Assembly: GCF_018966525.1 (NCBI RefSeq) | Contig: NZ_CP076607.1 | Coordinates: forward strand, 5,642,001 to 5,706,000 | Direction of reading: 5' to 3' | Length of the DNA: 64,000 bases | From: Paenibacillus sophorae | Lineage (GTDB): Bacteria; Bacillota; Bacilli; Paenibacillales; Paenibacillaceae | Part shown: in pieces, positions 16,477-25,637 of the stretch | How positions within the stretch are numbered: the stretch's first letter is position 1 | Layout of the letters: the number at the start of each line of letters is the position of its first letter | The notes under the pieces: generated by a model | Seen by the model: the letters and a program-made list of their open reading frames with translations, nothing else | Database searches by the model: none | Told to the model about the DNA's origin: nothing | Made by a program: the position numbers and the translations under genes

Positions 16477-16514
16477 GGTTATTCTATCAAATCCGGGAAA
16501 GGGAGGTTTCAGTT

Positions 16515-16718
16515 ATGATGATCGTTGCATCCAACCAACAGGAAGAACTGCAGGCCATTGTTAACATTCTTGAAAGTGAGGGTCTGAAGGTCTATACGCA
16601 GCGCGAAACCCACCGGACGATTATCGGCATGGTCGGCAGTATCAAGCCTCGTCTGGCTGATCTGCTGTATCAGATGAAAGGCGTTGAGAACGTAATCGCC
16701 AATAACTTCGCCAACTAG
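16515..16718 (+). CDS. Free-standing DAHP-synthase-type N-terminal ferredoxin-like domain
   Basis: 67 residues with AGGGAGG 6-7 bases before the ATG. The sequence MIVASNQQEELQAIVNILES, the strand GLKVYTQRETHRTIIGMVGS, and the end GVENVIANNF align by eye with the N-terminal ferredoxin-like (FXD) domain of type I-beta 3-deoxy-7-phosphoheptulonate synthases (pattern MIVVM...I..IE..G...H.S.G...TIIG..GD....MPGVE.V), which normally precedes the catalytic barrel. Here a stop codon and a terminator follow at once and no barrel is encoded nearby. It could act in trans as a regulatory or ligand-binding subunit; that is inference. Confidence 0.7.
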   Translation: MMIVASNQQEELQAIVNILESEGLKVYTQRETHRTIIGMVGSIKPRLADLLYQMKGVENVIANNFAN

Positions 16719-16742
16719 GCGCATGCATTCCATAGATAAAAT

Positions 16743-16780
16743 AACCCCGTTCCAGGACACTTGTCTTGAAACGGGGTTTT
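16743..16780 (+). terminator. Intrinsic terminator between converging genes
   Basis: AACCCCGTT and AACGGGGTT form a 9-bp stem, extended on the loop side by imperfect pairing, followed by TTTTCGG. It ends the small gene on the plus strand. The minus-strand reading lacks a good T run. Confidence 0.8.
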
Positions 16781-16818
16781 CGGTTTGTTACCGGCTTAAC
16801 GGAACTATGAAGCCGCTG

Positions 16819-17853
16819 TTAGCTAAACAAGGCAAAGCCGCGCTCATACTGTTGTGGAATTACCGTCTCCTTATGCAGCTCAACGGCCGCGGTCAGAGCC
16901 CAGTAAGGGTTCATCAGCATGCCGCGCCCCACGGCAACCAGATCGGCTTCATCGTTGCCGATGACAGCATTTGCAAGCGCGGAATCGTCCAGACGGCCAA
17001 CCGCGATGACCGGAACGTCCAGTCCCTCTTTGATCGCTCTCGCGAGCGGCACCTGGTAAGCGGCATGCGTACCCGGGCGGCCGGCCGCAGCGATCGGGCC
17101 TTCGCCTCCGGCGCTGATATGGAACATGTCTACGCCGGCTTCCTTAAATACTTTGCTGAATTTCAGGCTATCCTCAATTCCATAACCGCCTTCAACGTAC
17201 TCCTGAGCGGAAATACGCAGAATGAGCGGCATGTCTTCCGGCATTTCGCCCTTGACCGCAGCGATAACTTCACAGCCGAACCTCGTCAGATCCTTCCCGT
17301 ACTCGTCACTTCTCCGGTTGGTAAGCGGTGAGGTGAACTGGTGGATCAAATATCCGTGAGCGCCATGCAGCTCGATGGTGTCAAATCCCACCTGCACTGC
17401 CCGGCGAGCAGCCAGCCGGAACTTCTCCACCATCTCTTTCACTTCATCGGTCGACAGCTCGCGCGGCGTCTTCGACTCCTCGTTGAACGGAACCGGCGAT
17501 GAAGAGACGGGAACCGACGCATCTTGGGCTTTACGGCCGGCGTGCGCAATTTGGATGCCGACCTTCGCGCCATACCGGTGGCAGTCTTCCACAATTCGGG
17601 CAAGTGCCGGAATTTGTTCATCGGACCACAGCCCCAGATCATAATCCGTAATCCGGCCGTCCGGCTCGACATCGGTCATTTCGATAATAATAAGTCCAGT
17701 CCCGCCAACCGCCCGGCTGACATAGTGGGTATGATGCCACTCATTGGCAATGCCATCTTTATTCGTTACCGAATACTGGCACATCGGAGGCAGAACAATC
17801 CGGTTCTTGAGTTCCAGCCCTTTAAGTTTGTACGGAGTAAATAAATCGGTCAA
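16819..17853 (-). CDS. namA: NADPH dehydrogenase / old yellow enzyme family (YqjM-type)
   Basis: 344 residues. FMN-dependent ene-reductase barrel. The YqjM-subclass signature is visible at the N-terminus (LKNRIVLPPMCQYS, with the redox-tuning Cys at about 26) and the substrate-binding His pair in ELHGAHGYLIHQF. The phosphate-binding strands VIAVGRL and AVGRGMLMNPYW lie near the C-terminus. It reduces activated C=C bonds of alpha,beta-unsaturated carbonyls and nitro compounds with NADPH. A ribosome binding site AAGGAG precedes ATG 17853. A promoter with an overlapping inverted repeat lies directly upstream. Confidence 0.93.
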   Translation of the reverse strand: MTDLFTPYKLKGLELKNRIVLPPMCQYSVTNKDGIANEWHHTHYVSRAVGGTGLIIIEMTDVEPDGRITDYDLGLWSDEQIPALARIVEDCHRYGAKVGIQIAHAGRKAQDASVPVSSSPVPFNEESKTPRELSTDEVKEMVEKFRLAARRAVQVGFDTIELHGAHGYLIHQFTSPLTNRRSDEYGKDLTRFGCEVIAAVKGEMPEDMPLILRISAQEYVEGGYGIEDSLKFSKVFKEAGVDMFHISAGGEGPIAAAGRPGTHAAYQVPLARAIKEGLDVPVIAVGRLDDSALANAVIGNDEADLVAVGRGMLMNPYWALTAAVELHKETVIPQQYERGFALFS

Positions 17854-17877
17854 TGGAATCTCTCCTTATTATGCAAA

Positions 17878-17923
17878 ATGCATGTTCATGCATATAATAT
17901 CGCATGATGATAGCGAAAGTCAA
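17878..17923 (-). promoter_or_regulatory. namA promoter with inverted-repeat operator candidate
   Basis: Minus-strand TTGACT (17918-17923), 18-base spacer, TATTAT (17894-17899). Immediately downstream an inverted repeat ATGCATG-AA-CATGCAT (17878-17893) overlaps the expected transcription start, a typical repressor position. Confidence 0.6.
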
Positions 17924-18011
17924 CTTGCCTTCCGGCAGTCTTCTCCCGCATCAACAGGCGGCGATAAATCGGCGGTGATTGATGGGCCGGCGCGCGGCTG
18001 ACCGCCTTCCT

Positions 18012-19148
18012 TTAGGTTGCATCCCTGACCGCAGATGTCCCGATAATATTCACCTTGAAATCCACTTCCAGTTCCGTATTTTCAATAATATTCTTTCTCC
18101 TGTCGGCAGGATATTTTCTTTCAAATTTCTCCTGGACATCAAAAATATCGATCTTTCTATCCTTCCATTCCCGAAACATCTTCTGGCAGTTCCGCTCAAG
18201 CTTCTCCTCCATGGATTCCTCCATTTTCGCAATCGTCTCGTCCGTCAGTTTAAGCTTACCTTGGACTGCTGAAATATCCGTATTAAGCTTTATTTTGACA
18301 AACAGCTTCAAGACGTCATTTTCAAGCTTCAGTTTAGACTTATAGCGCGTGTTATTTTGCAGCATCAGAGATACCGTCTTCGTCTCGTCTTCGGGATTCT
18401 TAGTATTGATATTACCGGATACCCCTTTGTCCACGAGGAAGTTATAGTAACCGGTCTCCTCGCTGTTTAGTTTGCCAATCAGCTTGTATTCCTTGATCAG
18501 CCCCAGACCATCGAGATAATACTGTCCCTGCGTAACATCGTCTTTAGACACATTGATAATCGGGACGGAGTTTACCCGGTCCCCAATGTATTTTTGGCTC
18601 ATAAATTCCTTAATATTGATCTTGACCCCATCTGATGTCACCGATTGCATATCGCCCAGCATGTCATACAGGTACAGTCCTGTCATCGTTTCGTCCTGAT
18701 GGTTCGGTTTAACATAGAAATCGGTATCCCCCACGAAAATCCCCAGCAAGGTGCGCGCATTGGAGTCCTGCCATCTTTCGAACAGTTCAAAGGCCTGGTC
18801 AAGTCCGCCGCGCGCAAATCTTTCCGTAAATAGCAGCACTTTATTATGGGCCAGGGTGACAGGCGCGCTCGTATGCGATTCAAGTTCGTTAAGCGCATCG
18901 CCGGGGTTCTGGGTTCCAATTTTGTAGATAATTCTTTTTTCCTGATTCGCTTCCATTGAAGAGCTGCGAATAGAGTTAAGGGTTTCAAAATAGAAAACGA
19001 TATTATTCTCATCATCCCGATCAATCAAAATAGAGGTTACAAACACGATATGATCCAGATCCCTGTATCCCAGGCAGGAGGTCAGCAAGCACGACGGGAT
19101 CGATAGAATCAGCAGGAGCACCGTTATCTTTTTCATGTACTTCATCAT
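18012..19148 (-). CDS. Ger(x)C family spore germination lipoprotein (GerAC-type)
   Basis: 378 residues. An N-terminal lipoprotein signal with lipobox-like SCLLTSCLGYRDLDH places the anchor Cys at about 20-25. The motif GYRDLDHIVFVTSILIDRDD is typical of GerAC N-domains, and the C-terminal third (KLKLTDETIAKMEESMEE to EVDFKVNIIGT) is the family's domain 3. It is the lipoprotein subunit of a nutrient germinant receptor in the spore inner membrane. The start overlaps the GerAA stop by four bases (ATGA), so the two are translationally coupled. Confidence 0.92.
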   Translation of the reverse strand: MMKYMKKITVLLLILSIPSCLLTSCLGYRDLDHIVFVTSILIDRDDENNIVFYFETLNSIRSSSMEANQEKRIIYKIGTQNPGDALNELESHTSAPVTLAHNKVLLFTERFARGGLDQAFELFERWQDSNARTLLGIFVGDTDFYVKPNHQDETMTGLYLYDMLGDMQSVTSDGVKINIKEFMSQKYIGDRVNSVPIINVSKDDVTQGQYYLDGLGLIKEYKLIGKLNSEETGYYNFLVDKGVSGNINTKNPEDETKTVSLMLQNNTRYKSKLKLENDVLKLFVKIKLNTDISAVQGKLKLTDETIAKMEESMEEKLERNCQKMFREWKDRKIDIFDVQEKFERKYPADRRKNIIENTELEVDFKVNIIGTSAVRDAT

Positions 19149-20548
19149 TTTCTACCCCTGTAAACAAAGGAATTGGATATCTTTCTCAGAGGCCCCCGTA
19201 CAAATACATCCTTGTTCGCAGCACGAAATGACTTCTCGGTGCCAATCGGGAATAAATAGGGAAAATCACAGCTTCTAAGCGAAGCCAAATGAGCGACTAG
19301 CAAAATGAAACCCAGATAAAATCCATGCAGCCCGAAGAAAGCTGACATAATGATCGAGAATATCGACCACACAGACACCGCAGAGGTGAACCTCGGGTTA
19401 ATAAAAGAGGTTATGGCATAAACTCCGGTAATCACAACGGTAGTTTGCGAAGTAAGCCCCGCGCCTACGGCGGCATCTCCCAGAATCAATGCGCCGACAA
19501 TACTGAGCGACTGTCCAATCTGACTCGGAAGCCGCCGTCCGGCTTCTCTTGAGAGCTCGAAGAATAGAAACATCAAGATCACCTCAATTACAGTCGGAAA
19601 AGGGACCCCTGAGCGGGAAACCGCGAGCTTAAAGACAAAGGCCGAAGGGATGAGAGAAAAATGATGGGTGGTCAGCGCCACATAAAACCCGGGCAGCAGC
19701 AGCGAAATTATAACGGATGCCAATCTTACAAAACGCAGCAAAGTGGCAAAGAGCATATTGGAAGAATAGTCATCTTGAGCTTGAAGGTTCTCAAAAAAAA
19801 AGCACGGCGCGGTCAACGCAAACGGATTGCCATTTACCATCACCGATATTCTTCCCTCGAAAAGCTTGGCTACCACGGAATCCGGCTTATCGGAAAATCC
19901 GGTCGTGTCAAATAAAGTTCTTCCCGGACTTAAAGTCTCCGCTACATAATGAATGTCCAGCACAAACTCATTGTCCATCGTTTCCAGCTTTTTTCGTACC
20001 GTTTCCACAAGATCATCAGGTGCAGTTCCTTCAACATATAACAGGACCGCCTGCGTTTTCGATTGCTTGCCCAGAACATAGCCTTCCACTCTTAGCGTTT
20101 CTGTGGCCATTCTTTTTCTTATTAAGCTGATGTTGTTGACCAAAAGCTCGTTGAAGCTTTCATTCGAACCCACCAGGGAGGATTCGTATTGTGATTTCTC
20201 AATGGCTCTTGTTTCTATTTTTTGGGCGTCACAATATATGGCATAATCAATTGCTTCAAAGATCACTACCGGACTCCCTGATAAAATACACTCCAAAGCC
20301 TGCTTGGCATTCGATACTTCATCGAATTTAGAGGCAAGGATGGCCGTGGTGATCTCTTCTTTGGTTGAAGGATGCTGCTGCAATTGGGCTAAAGGGTCAA
20401 TGATATATTGGCTGATATAAGTGGAATCGCAGATGGTTTCAAGATAAAACAGGATGATTCTGCTCTTATTAATATAAATTTCTCTAATTGCAAAATCGAA
20501 ACAACCGCTTAACTTAGCTGTTATTTCAGCTTCTTTTACTGCCATCAT
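19145..20548 (-). CDS. GerA spore germination protein (GerAA-type subunit A)
   Basis: 467 residues, near the usual length for GerAA. The N-terminal half is hydrophilic (residues 1-240, two-lobed soluble domain). A membrane domain follows with about five spans and includes PFPTVIEVILMFLFFELSREA and GQSLSIVGALILGDAAVGAG, both diagnostic. It forms the ion-channel part of the germinant receptor with the GerAB and GerAC types. A poly-A (T on this strand) run at 19791-19801 sits within the gene but the frame stays open. The third subunit is encoded divergently at 20665. Confidence 0.93.
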   Translation of the reverse strand: MMAVKEAEITAKLSGCFDFAIREIYINKSRIILFYLETICDSTYISQYIIDPLAQLQQHPSTKEEITTAILASKFDEVSNAKQALECILSGSPVVIFEAIDYAIYCDAQKIETRAIEKSQYESSLVGSNESFNELLVNNISLIRKRMATETLRVEGYVLGKQSKTQAVLLYVEGTAPDDLVETVRKKLETMDNEFVLDIHYVAETLSPGRTLFDTTGFSDKPDSVVAKLFEGRISVMVNGNPFALTAPCFFFENLQAQDDYSSNMLFATLLRFVRLASVIISLLLPGFYVALTTHHFSLIPSAFVFKLAVSRSGVPFPTVIEVILMFLFFELSREAGRRLPSQIGQSLSIVGALILGDAAVGAGLTSQTTVVITGVYAITSFINPRFTSAVSVWSIFSIIMSAFFGLHGFYLGFILLVAHLASLRSCDFPYLFPIGTEKSFRAANKDVFVRGPLRKISNSFVYRGRK

Positions 20549-20664
20549 CCTCCCCGCCCTTCTTTACCTTTCGGTGTAGTATGCCAAGATTCCGGAATAA
20601 TATTCCTAATAGTTGACGATACTGCTGACGAGATGTATCTCTTTTCCGAAAGAAGGTGTTCTAT

Positions 20665-21756
20665 GTGGGAAGCATGAATTCAAAACAATTATTTTTTATT
20701 ATCACCAGTCTGGCCGTTGTAACTTTGAAGACATTTCCTACCGCTTTTATTAAGCTTGGCGGGAGAGACACCTGGATTGCGATGATTCTGGCGTCTCCGA
20801 TTATCCTGCTGTATGTCTGGTTGCTTCTGAAGATTCATAAAAAAACGGGGAACTATAATCTGCTGGATATTTATTCAAAAACGTTGGGGAAATGGGTCGG
20901 GGCTTTTTTCGCTTGCTTGTTTCTGCTGACCATTCTATTAACTATATTTGAAAGCGCCGGGGCGGAGGCCATTGTCATTCATTCGGGCTTTCAGCTGCTT
21001 ACTCCGGTATGGGTATTTATCGCCGTTACTGCCCTGTCTGCGGTTTATATTGTCAAAAAGGGGATTGCCTCCGTGACCATTACGACGATCATTGTTATCT
21101 TTTTCATCAGCATATCCGGCATCATACTGGGATTCCTTACGCATAAGTATAAAGAAATAAAGCATATCTACCCCATTCTGGAGCATGGAATGACCGCTGG
21201 CTTTTTTCTATCCACCATCAAAATTTTGGGCGCGCTCAGCTGCGTCATTATTTTTATTCCCTATCTTGACAGTGTCCGGGACAAAACCAAGCTCATTAAG
21301 CACAGCACCATCGCTCTTTTATTCATCATCCAGATGCTGATTTTCTCCATGCTGGGCGTTATCACCACTTTTGGCCCTGAGCGGGCGGAAGACCTTCTCT
21401 TTCCTAAACTGACCCAGACACAGATTGTCAGCGCTTTCGGTTTCTTAGAAGCCGGTGAGCTGTTTGTCATGCTGCAGGTTGTCGCGGGCTGGTATATCCG
21501 GTATGTTGTTTGCATGTTTGCGCTTATGGAGCTGATAAGGCTGTCGGGAATGAAGATACGATTCAAAGAGTATTACGTCTGCGCGCTAACGATCATTTTC
21601 TCTTATCTGTTTTCCAAGAATCTGTTCGATATGTTCCACATTCTTGACTATCTGCTGTATGTTCAGCTGATCAATTTCTTCGTCATCCCGCTGATCATCT
21701 ACATTCTTTACTATTTCAAGGAGACGCGGGCCTCCGGGAGCCTAAATCCAGAATAA
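20665..21756 (+). CDS. GerAB/endospore germination permease (subunit B)
   Basis: About 363 residues of the amino-acid permease-like GerAB family, with ten hydrophobic segments (FFIITSLAVVTLKTF as the first). The start is uncertain: AAGAAGG at 20651-20656 best serves a GTG at 20665; ATG 20674 and GTG 20656 are the alternatives. It recognises the germinant within the membrane receptor. Unusually it is divergent from the GerAA/GerAC pair, with about 110 bp between, rather than lying in an ABC-ordered operon. Confidence 0.9.
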   Translation: MGSMNSKQLFFIITSLAVVTLKTFPTAFIKLGGRDTWIAMILASPIILLYVWLLLKIHKKTGNYNLLDIYSKTLGKWVGAFFACLFLLTILLTIFESAGAEAIVIHSGFQLLTPVWVFIAVTALSAVYIVKKGIASVTITTIIVIFFISISGIILGFLTHKYKEIKHIYPILEHGMTAGFFLSTIKILGALSCVIIFIPYLDSVRDKTKLIKHSTIALLFIIQMLIFSMLGVITTFGPERAEDLLFPKLTQTQIVSAFGFLEAGELFVMLQVVAGWYIRYVVCMFALMELIRLSGMKIRFKEYYVCALTIIFSYLFSKNLFDMFHILDYLLYVQLINFFVIPLIIYILYYFKETRASGSLNPE

Positions 21757-21782
21757 AAGCCACCGGCAAGAGCTCCACTGCT

Positions 21783-22346
21783 CTAGTTATCGCTTTTGCC
21801 GGATTTATAATATTTCTGCTTGTACTCGTCAAACGTAATATTCTCCGTCTTGCCTTCAGCGTACGATTCATGAACGAACTTCCAATAGGATACGAGATCC
21901 GCGTGTCTGCCCTGGTAGTCCGCCGGAATTTTGTATAAATATTCGAGTGACTTCTCATCGTCCCCGTCCTGCCCGTAAATATTGTACATGGCGAAGTTAT
22001 AAATGGCGGTCAGGTCTTCGCTTGGATTGGGGACTTTCTCAAATTCCGCCGCAATGGAGCTGTAATCTTCACTTTCGAGCTCTTTATCCAATTTCGCCCA
22101 AAACTCCTCACTCTCTCCAGCCGCTGATGGAGCTGCCGTCGGGACCGCCGATACAACTGGTGCCTGCGCCGCCGACGGGACTGCCGTAGGAGACGCTGTT
22201 GCTGCTGCCGTCGGTGCTGCCGATACGACTGCCTTTGGAGCCGCCGTTCCGTTTGGACCCTGCTTCGATGCTGAAGTGGTACCGTTACCACATCCGGACG
22301 AAACAAGAAGGATAATGAGAATCGAAACGCATTTTAGTAGTTTCAT
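21783..22346 (-). CDS. Lipoprotein with Ala/Pro/Thr-rich linker, function unknown
   Basis: 187 residues. Signal peptide with lipobox VSSGC (Cys at about 19). Residues ~25-75 are a low-complexity linker made of repeated A-A-P-T-A-V units, which would hold a folded C-terminal domain of ~110 residues (EFWAKLDKELESEDYSSIAA onward) away from the membrane. The domain is acidic, probably helical, and resembles a tetratricopeptide-like repeat only loosely. Not recognised. It follows GerAB on the opposite strand (convergent). Confidence 0.7.
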   Translation of the reverse strand: MKLLKCVSILIILLVSSGCGNGTTSASKQGPNGTAAPKAVVSAAPTAAATASPTAVPSAAQAPVVSAVPTAAPSAAGESEEFWAKLDKELESEDYSSIAAEFEKVPNPSEDLTAIYNFAMYNIYGQDGDDEKSLEYLYKIPADYQGRHADLVSYWKFVHESYAEGKTENITFDEYKQKYYKSGKSDN

Positions 22347-22464
22347 ACCAACGACCCCTAGCCTTTTCTAGTACTTTATCCTGATAGTAAAACAAAAACC
22401 AGCCATGCACTCTGCCTGCGCATTGACCGGTTGCTTGTCCTGAATCTTGTTTCATTAAAGCTTG

Positions 22465-22815
22465 TTAAAATGCCAGCTCTACCGAACCGTCCTCGTAAAT
22501 ATCGACCCGCTGGGCGCACAGCAGCATGCCCAAACCGTTCGCGAAGCCCTTCTCCTTAATATCTCTTTCTCTGCGTTCCCATCTCTCGCGGTCATGAATA
22601 ATGTCGTACAGGTAGTAGAATTCTGTTTCGTTAGCCGCTTTCGTCTTCTCTACAAAGATGAAGTCGTCCCCAAAAAGCTCTTTGAACCAGCCCGCTGCCT
22701 CCTCATGCGTCGAAAACTTGGGAAGATCAGCCTGGAATTGTTTCGTTAGAAAATTCTGCTGCAGTCTGCCCTTCTTCTCATAATAGCTTTCAAGCGTCTG
22801 TTGATTAATCATCAA
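22465..22815 (-). CDS. Hypothetical protein, 116 residues
   Basis: A small soluble protein with no signal or membrane segment. Charged helices (ESYYEKKGRLQQNFL, HDRERWERRERDIKEKG) flank an aromatic strand region (DDFIFVEK, EFYYLYDII). GAGGCATCTTG upstream of ATG 22815 provides a ribosome binding site. No family was recognised. It stands alone between the lipoprotein and Nudix genes, both on the same strand. Confidence 0.6.
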   Translation of the reverse strand: MMINQQTLESYYEKKGRLQQNFLTKQFQADLPKFSTHEEAAGWFKELFGDDFIFVEKTKAANETEFYYLYDIIHDRERWERRERDIKEKGFANGLGMLLCAQRVDIYEDGSVELAF

Positions 22816-22879
22816 GATGCCTCCTCTATAACTTTGCTACTGTGGTTTCCATCAAAAACCATCAATTTTTATGAAAATT

Positions 22880-23377
22880 TTATCGTATTTCTGAAAATGA
22901 TGATGTGACATTGCGCATGCATGTCGGCAGCTGCGGATGAAATACAGCCATCGGATACTCTATGCCGGCAATGAGGTTGTTTGTAATTTGTGCGATAACT
23001 CCGGCTTCACGTATTTCTTTCGGGTCCCAGTCCAATAATTCGGGTAAGCTTACCCATCGGCTGTCTACAATGATGTTCTCTTCCAGCTGAAGAGAGCCCC
23101 CGGCAATTTCCCCGGTAAAATGAAACAAAATATCCTGATCGCCCATGCTGCTGACAAAATTATAAATCCCCGTCGCCGCTGTAAGCCTGACCTCATATCC
23201 GGTTTCCTCTTTGACCTCGCGGCGCGCGGCCTCCGGAATATCTTCTCCCGGCTCGATCCGGCCGGATGGGAAATTCCACTTATCCCGGACGGATGGTTTA
23301 TTCTCCTTAATCATCAGCACCTTGCCGTCCCGCAGGATCGATACGCTAACGACCAGAACGGTTTTTGGTGGTGTCAT
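22880..23377 (-). CDS. Nudix hydrolase
   Basis: 165 residues from ATG 23377, preferred because GAAAGGAACG lies 6-8 bases upstream; an ATG at 23398 is the alternative. The Nudix box GRIEPGEDIPEAARREVKEETGYE fits GX5EX7REUXEEXGU, with the metal-binding glutamates intact. It hydrolyses a nucleoside diphosphate linked to another group; the substrate is not assignable. The C-terminal ~25 residues contain no motif. Confidence 0.9.
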   Translation of the reverse strand: MTPPKTVLVVSVSILRDGKVLMIKENKPSVRDKWNFPSGRIEPGEDIPEAARREVKEETGYEVRLTAATGIYNFVSSMGDQDILFHFTGEIAGGSLQLEENIIVDSRWVSLPELLDWDPKEIREAGVIAQITNNLIAGIEYPMAVFHPQLPTCMRNVTSSFSEIR

Positions 23378-23434
23378 ATTCGTTCCTTTCAAGGTCATCT
23401 TAAATCCAAAGTAATGAACTAAAAAAAGCGTATA

Positions 23435-23593
23435 CTACAGTAGAAGAGAAAATTGAATAAGGCCTGCTTTCTCAAATACTTCACCTATGGATAGAACAAG
23501 TCCGCTAAAATATGCGATAAATGCCCAGATGCACGCTAAAGCGAAACTAACCACGGCTGCCAGGATAATTTGTACAATCTGATTTTTAGTCAT
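23435..23593 (-). CDS. Small membrane protein, 52 residues
   Basis: An ATG at 23593 follows TTAGGAGGAGA, an almost perfect ribosome binding site with 4-6 base spacing. The product begins MTKNQIVQIILAAVVSFAL and has a single long hydrophobic segment (residues 6-38, ending in IAYFSGLVLSI), then a short amphipathic tail. No family was recognised; it resembles many one-span Bacillota peptides of unknown role. Confidence 0.55.
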   Translation of the reverse strand: MTKNQIVQIILAAVVSFALACIWAFIAYFSGLVLSIGEVFEKAGLIQFSLLL

Positions 23594-23756
23594 TCTCCTC
23601 CTAACTCAACCTTCTAAGCAGGATAAAACACATTTTTGTGTGTTGGCTGTATGTATAGTAGCAAAAATATTGAGGACTGCATCTGATTCCTTCAGTCAAA
23701 TAGGTTTGTAAAAACCTTGAGGGAATTAACTCGAAATATTTAACCAAAATAAAACA

Positions 23757-23916
23757 CTACAAAGGTAAATCTAATTGTATCTCCTCTTCACTTCCAGGTT
23801 GAATAGTACTCGAAAAGAATGATTAAACCATTGATAACACGTGATAAGACAGCAACTATTTTACGATCTCTATTCTCGATCTCTATAGCCCATTTTTGAT
23901 CTGGACTCATCTCCAT
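23757..23916 (-). pseudogene. Decayed C-terminal fragment of a small gene (possible immunity gene)
   Basis: The minus strand reads MEMSPDQKWAIEIENR then DRKIVAVLSRVINGLII before a frame change into STIQPGSEEEIQLDLPL and a stop. It is AT-rich like the rest of the toxin/immunity block. No family assigned. The 160 bases to its left (23594-23756) hold nothing recognisable. Confidence 0.3.
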
Positions 23917-23955
23917 TTTGATTATTTTGTTTCTTTTTATATTTGAGGAGTTCGA

Positions 23956-24480
23956 TTACTGCACCCTTTTCATCATTATATTTAACAATACTTCGTCTAA
24001 CTCTACTAGTTTTCCATTCTTCATAATATGATTATCTTTGATTTCTATTGTTTCTAATCCTCTCTCAGCGAAAATTTGAAATCCCCCGTTTAGTAAATAT
24101 CCTCTGGGTTCAAAAATTTTTTTAATTAAATAGGCTATCCAATCTAAAATATAATCCGAGTCATCAGGCCCCTCTCATATTAAACTGCAACCATTATTAG
24201 CAGGTATCCAAAACAACCATAGGTCAGGCTGGCAACCCGGAGGGGTATTGTAATTTAGTATAGAATCATCTATTGTTTGACCCTTATTACTGAAATCATT
24301 GGGATCAAAATAAAACTCTCCTTCTACACCATAATTAGCCTCGTCATCCCCCTGTAAGTGCAGCATATCAGCGTCTCTCTTCATTCTACGTGTACGTACT
24401 AAACCAGTAATAAGAGCATAAGTCTCATTGTCTAAACATTTATTGAGAGCCAGCTCTTTCTTATACTCATCCTTCAACAA
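23956..24480 (-). pseudogene. Immunity-like gene interrupted by one in-frame TGA
   Basis: One frame runs from ATG 24480 to a TAA at 23956 except for a TGA at 24175-24177. Reading through gives a 174-residue protein with PPGCQPDLWLFWIPANNG before the stop and EGPDDSDYILDWIAYLIKK after it. This matches by eye the polymorphic-toxin-associated family whose core reads PGLWCQWVP...IEWDG.EKFY.Y..WL.YLI..FL.PWGY.LNG. The interrupted codon falls where Trp is expected (TGG to TGA). Probably a dead immunity gene that once matched a lost RHS tip. Confidence 0.6.
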
Positions 24481-24556
24481 AATCGAACTCCTTACTAGAT
24501 ATTACGACTCATACACTTGATAAACATCTCCCATTTTAATGACCAAATATAGCAGA

Positions 24557-25092
24557 CTATTCTAAGTACTTAATCCATATCTGATATAAATCTACTAGCT
24601 GATGCTCATTTGCCTCCCCTTTCGATACTTTAAGGGTCTGCCCATCTACTATTGATATAACGTACGATAAAATAATGATCTAGGTTTTGTAACAAATCCC
24701 CATTTAATTTGATGATGATTTCTAAGGAAATACTCACCAAAGTATGTTGCGATATCTAATGATATGGCAGAGGTTTCAGTCGTTAAACCGTTCCTATTCA
24801 TTTTATTTAGGAGTACCTTTCTAAGGCCATCTGGTACATTTTTCGAAATTTCTTCTTCTTGCAATGGACTTAAATCGACAAGCTGAATTAGAGGGATAAA
24901 ATATTCCCACAATTCTACTAAGGACTTAGGAGAAAAATCCAAGTCTACGTTAGAATATTTATTTAGAATATTCATTCTCTCCGGAACTTGACTTATGAAC
25001 CAGTCAAAATGATTTTGAGCTTCCTTTCTTTTCATTTCCTCAAAATTAACATTAAAGGGCGGCATCATAAGTGGATAATTCAATCGAATCAT
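24557..25092 (-). pseudogene. Immunity-like protein gene with a C-terminal frameshift
   Basis: The frame from ATG 25092 gives 147 residues (FEEMKRKEAQNHFDWFISQV near residue 17, then SLVELWEYFIPLIQLV) and stops after FYRTLYQ. The next frame continues without a gap as VISIVDGQTLKVSKG to DLYQIWIKYLE and stops at 24557. The degenerate paralogue at 25197-25450 ends the same way (FNIWKEYL), which shows that this tail belongs to the gene and that one base has been lost near 24660. A truncated but partly active protein cannot be excluded. Confidence 0.5.
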
Positions 25093-25196
25093 TCTTTCTT
25101 GGAGTTATGGTTGATATAGTTGGCCAGGCTAAATACCTCCCAGACAAAAAAACATGCGAGTAGTTCTTACACCCGAATGTGGTTAGCTCAATACTT

Positions 25197-25450
25197 TTAT
25201 AAATATTCTTTCCAGATATTAAACAGATCAAAAAGTTGATTTTCATTTGGACCTTGTTCTACTGCTCTTAGGGAGGAATTATTGACAACTATTATAGTTT
25301 TAGGAACCATTTCAATACGTGGAATAAACCAAGTCCATAGTTTAACTAATGATTCCAGGGATCTGTGAAATGAACCAATCAAACTAATGGTTAGCTTCTC
25401 TTTTTGTCATAATCTCAAAAGGTATGATTTCGAAAGGTGCTATTAGTTTT
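25197..25450 (-). pseudogene. Degenerate paralogue of the neighbouring immunity-like gene
   Basis: The minus strand carries PFEIIPFEIMTKREANH, a stop, FDWFISQIP, then in another frame SLESLVKLWTWFIPRIEM and NQLFDLFNIWKEYL. These pieces line up with the 24557-25092 gene (FEEMKRKEAQNHFDWFISQVP, SLVELWEYFIP, DLYQIWIKYLE), with a deletion and in-frame stops. Tandem duplication followed by decay is the simplest history. Confidence 0.5.
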
Positions 25451-25637
25451 GGATACACAACGACTTCACCTCATTTATTTATACTGTAGGATCTTTAACT
25501 GGCATCATTTTGGGATTGACGGTCATAGGCAGATTGTGCTTCGAGTTCGTCGTCGAATAGGTATATACTCACTCGGTGCTACGGAGCTCCGCAGCGTAAA
25601 CAACCATTGTTATCGGATGTCAATACCTTTCTTGAAA

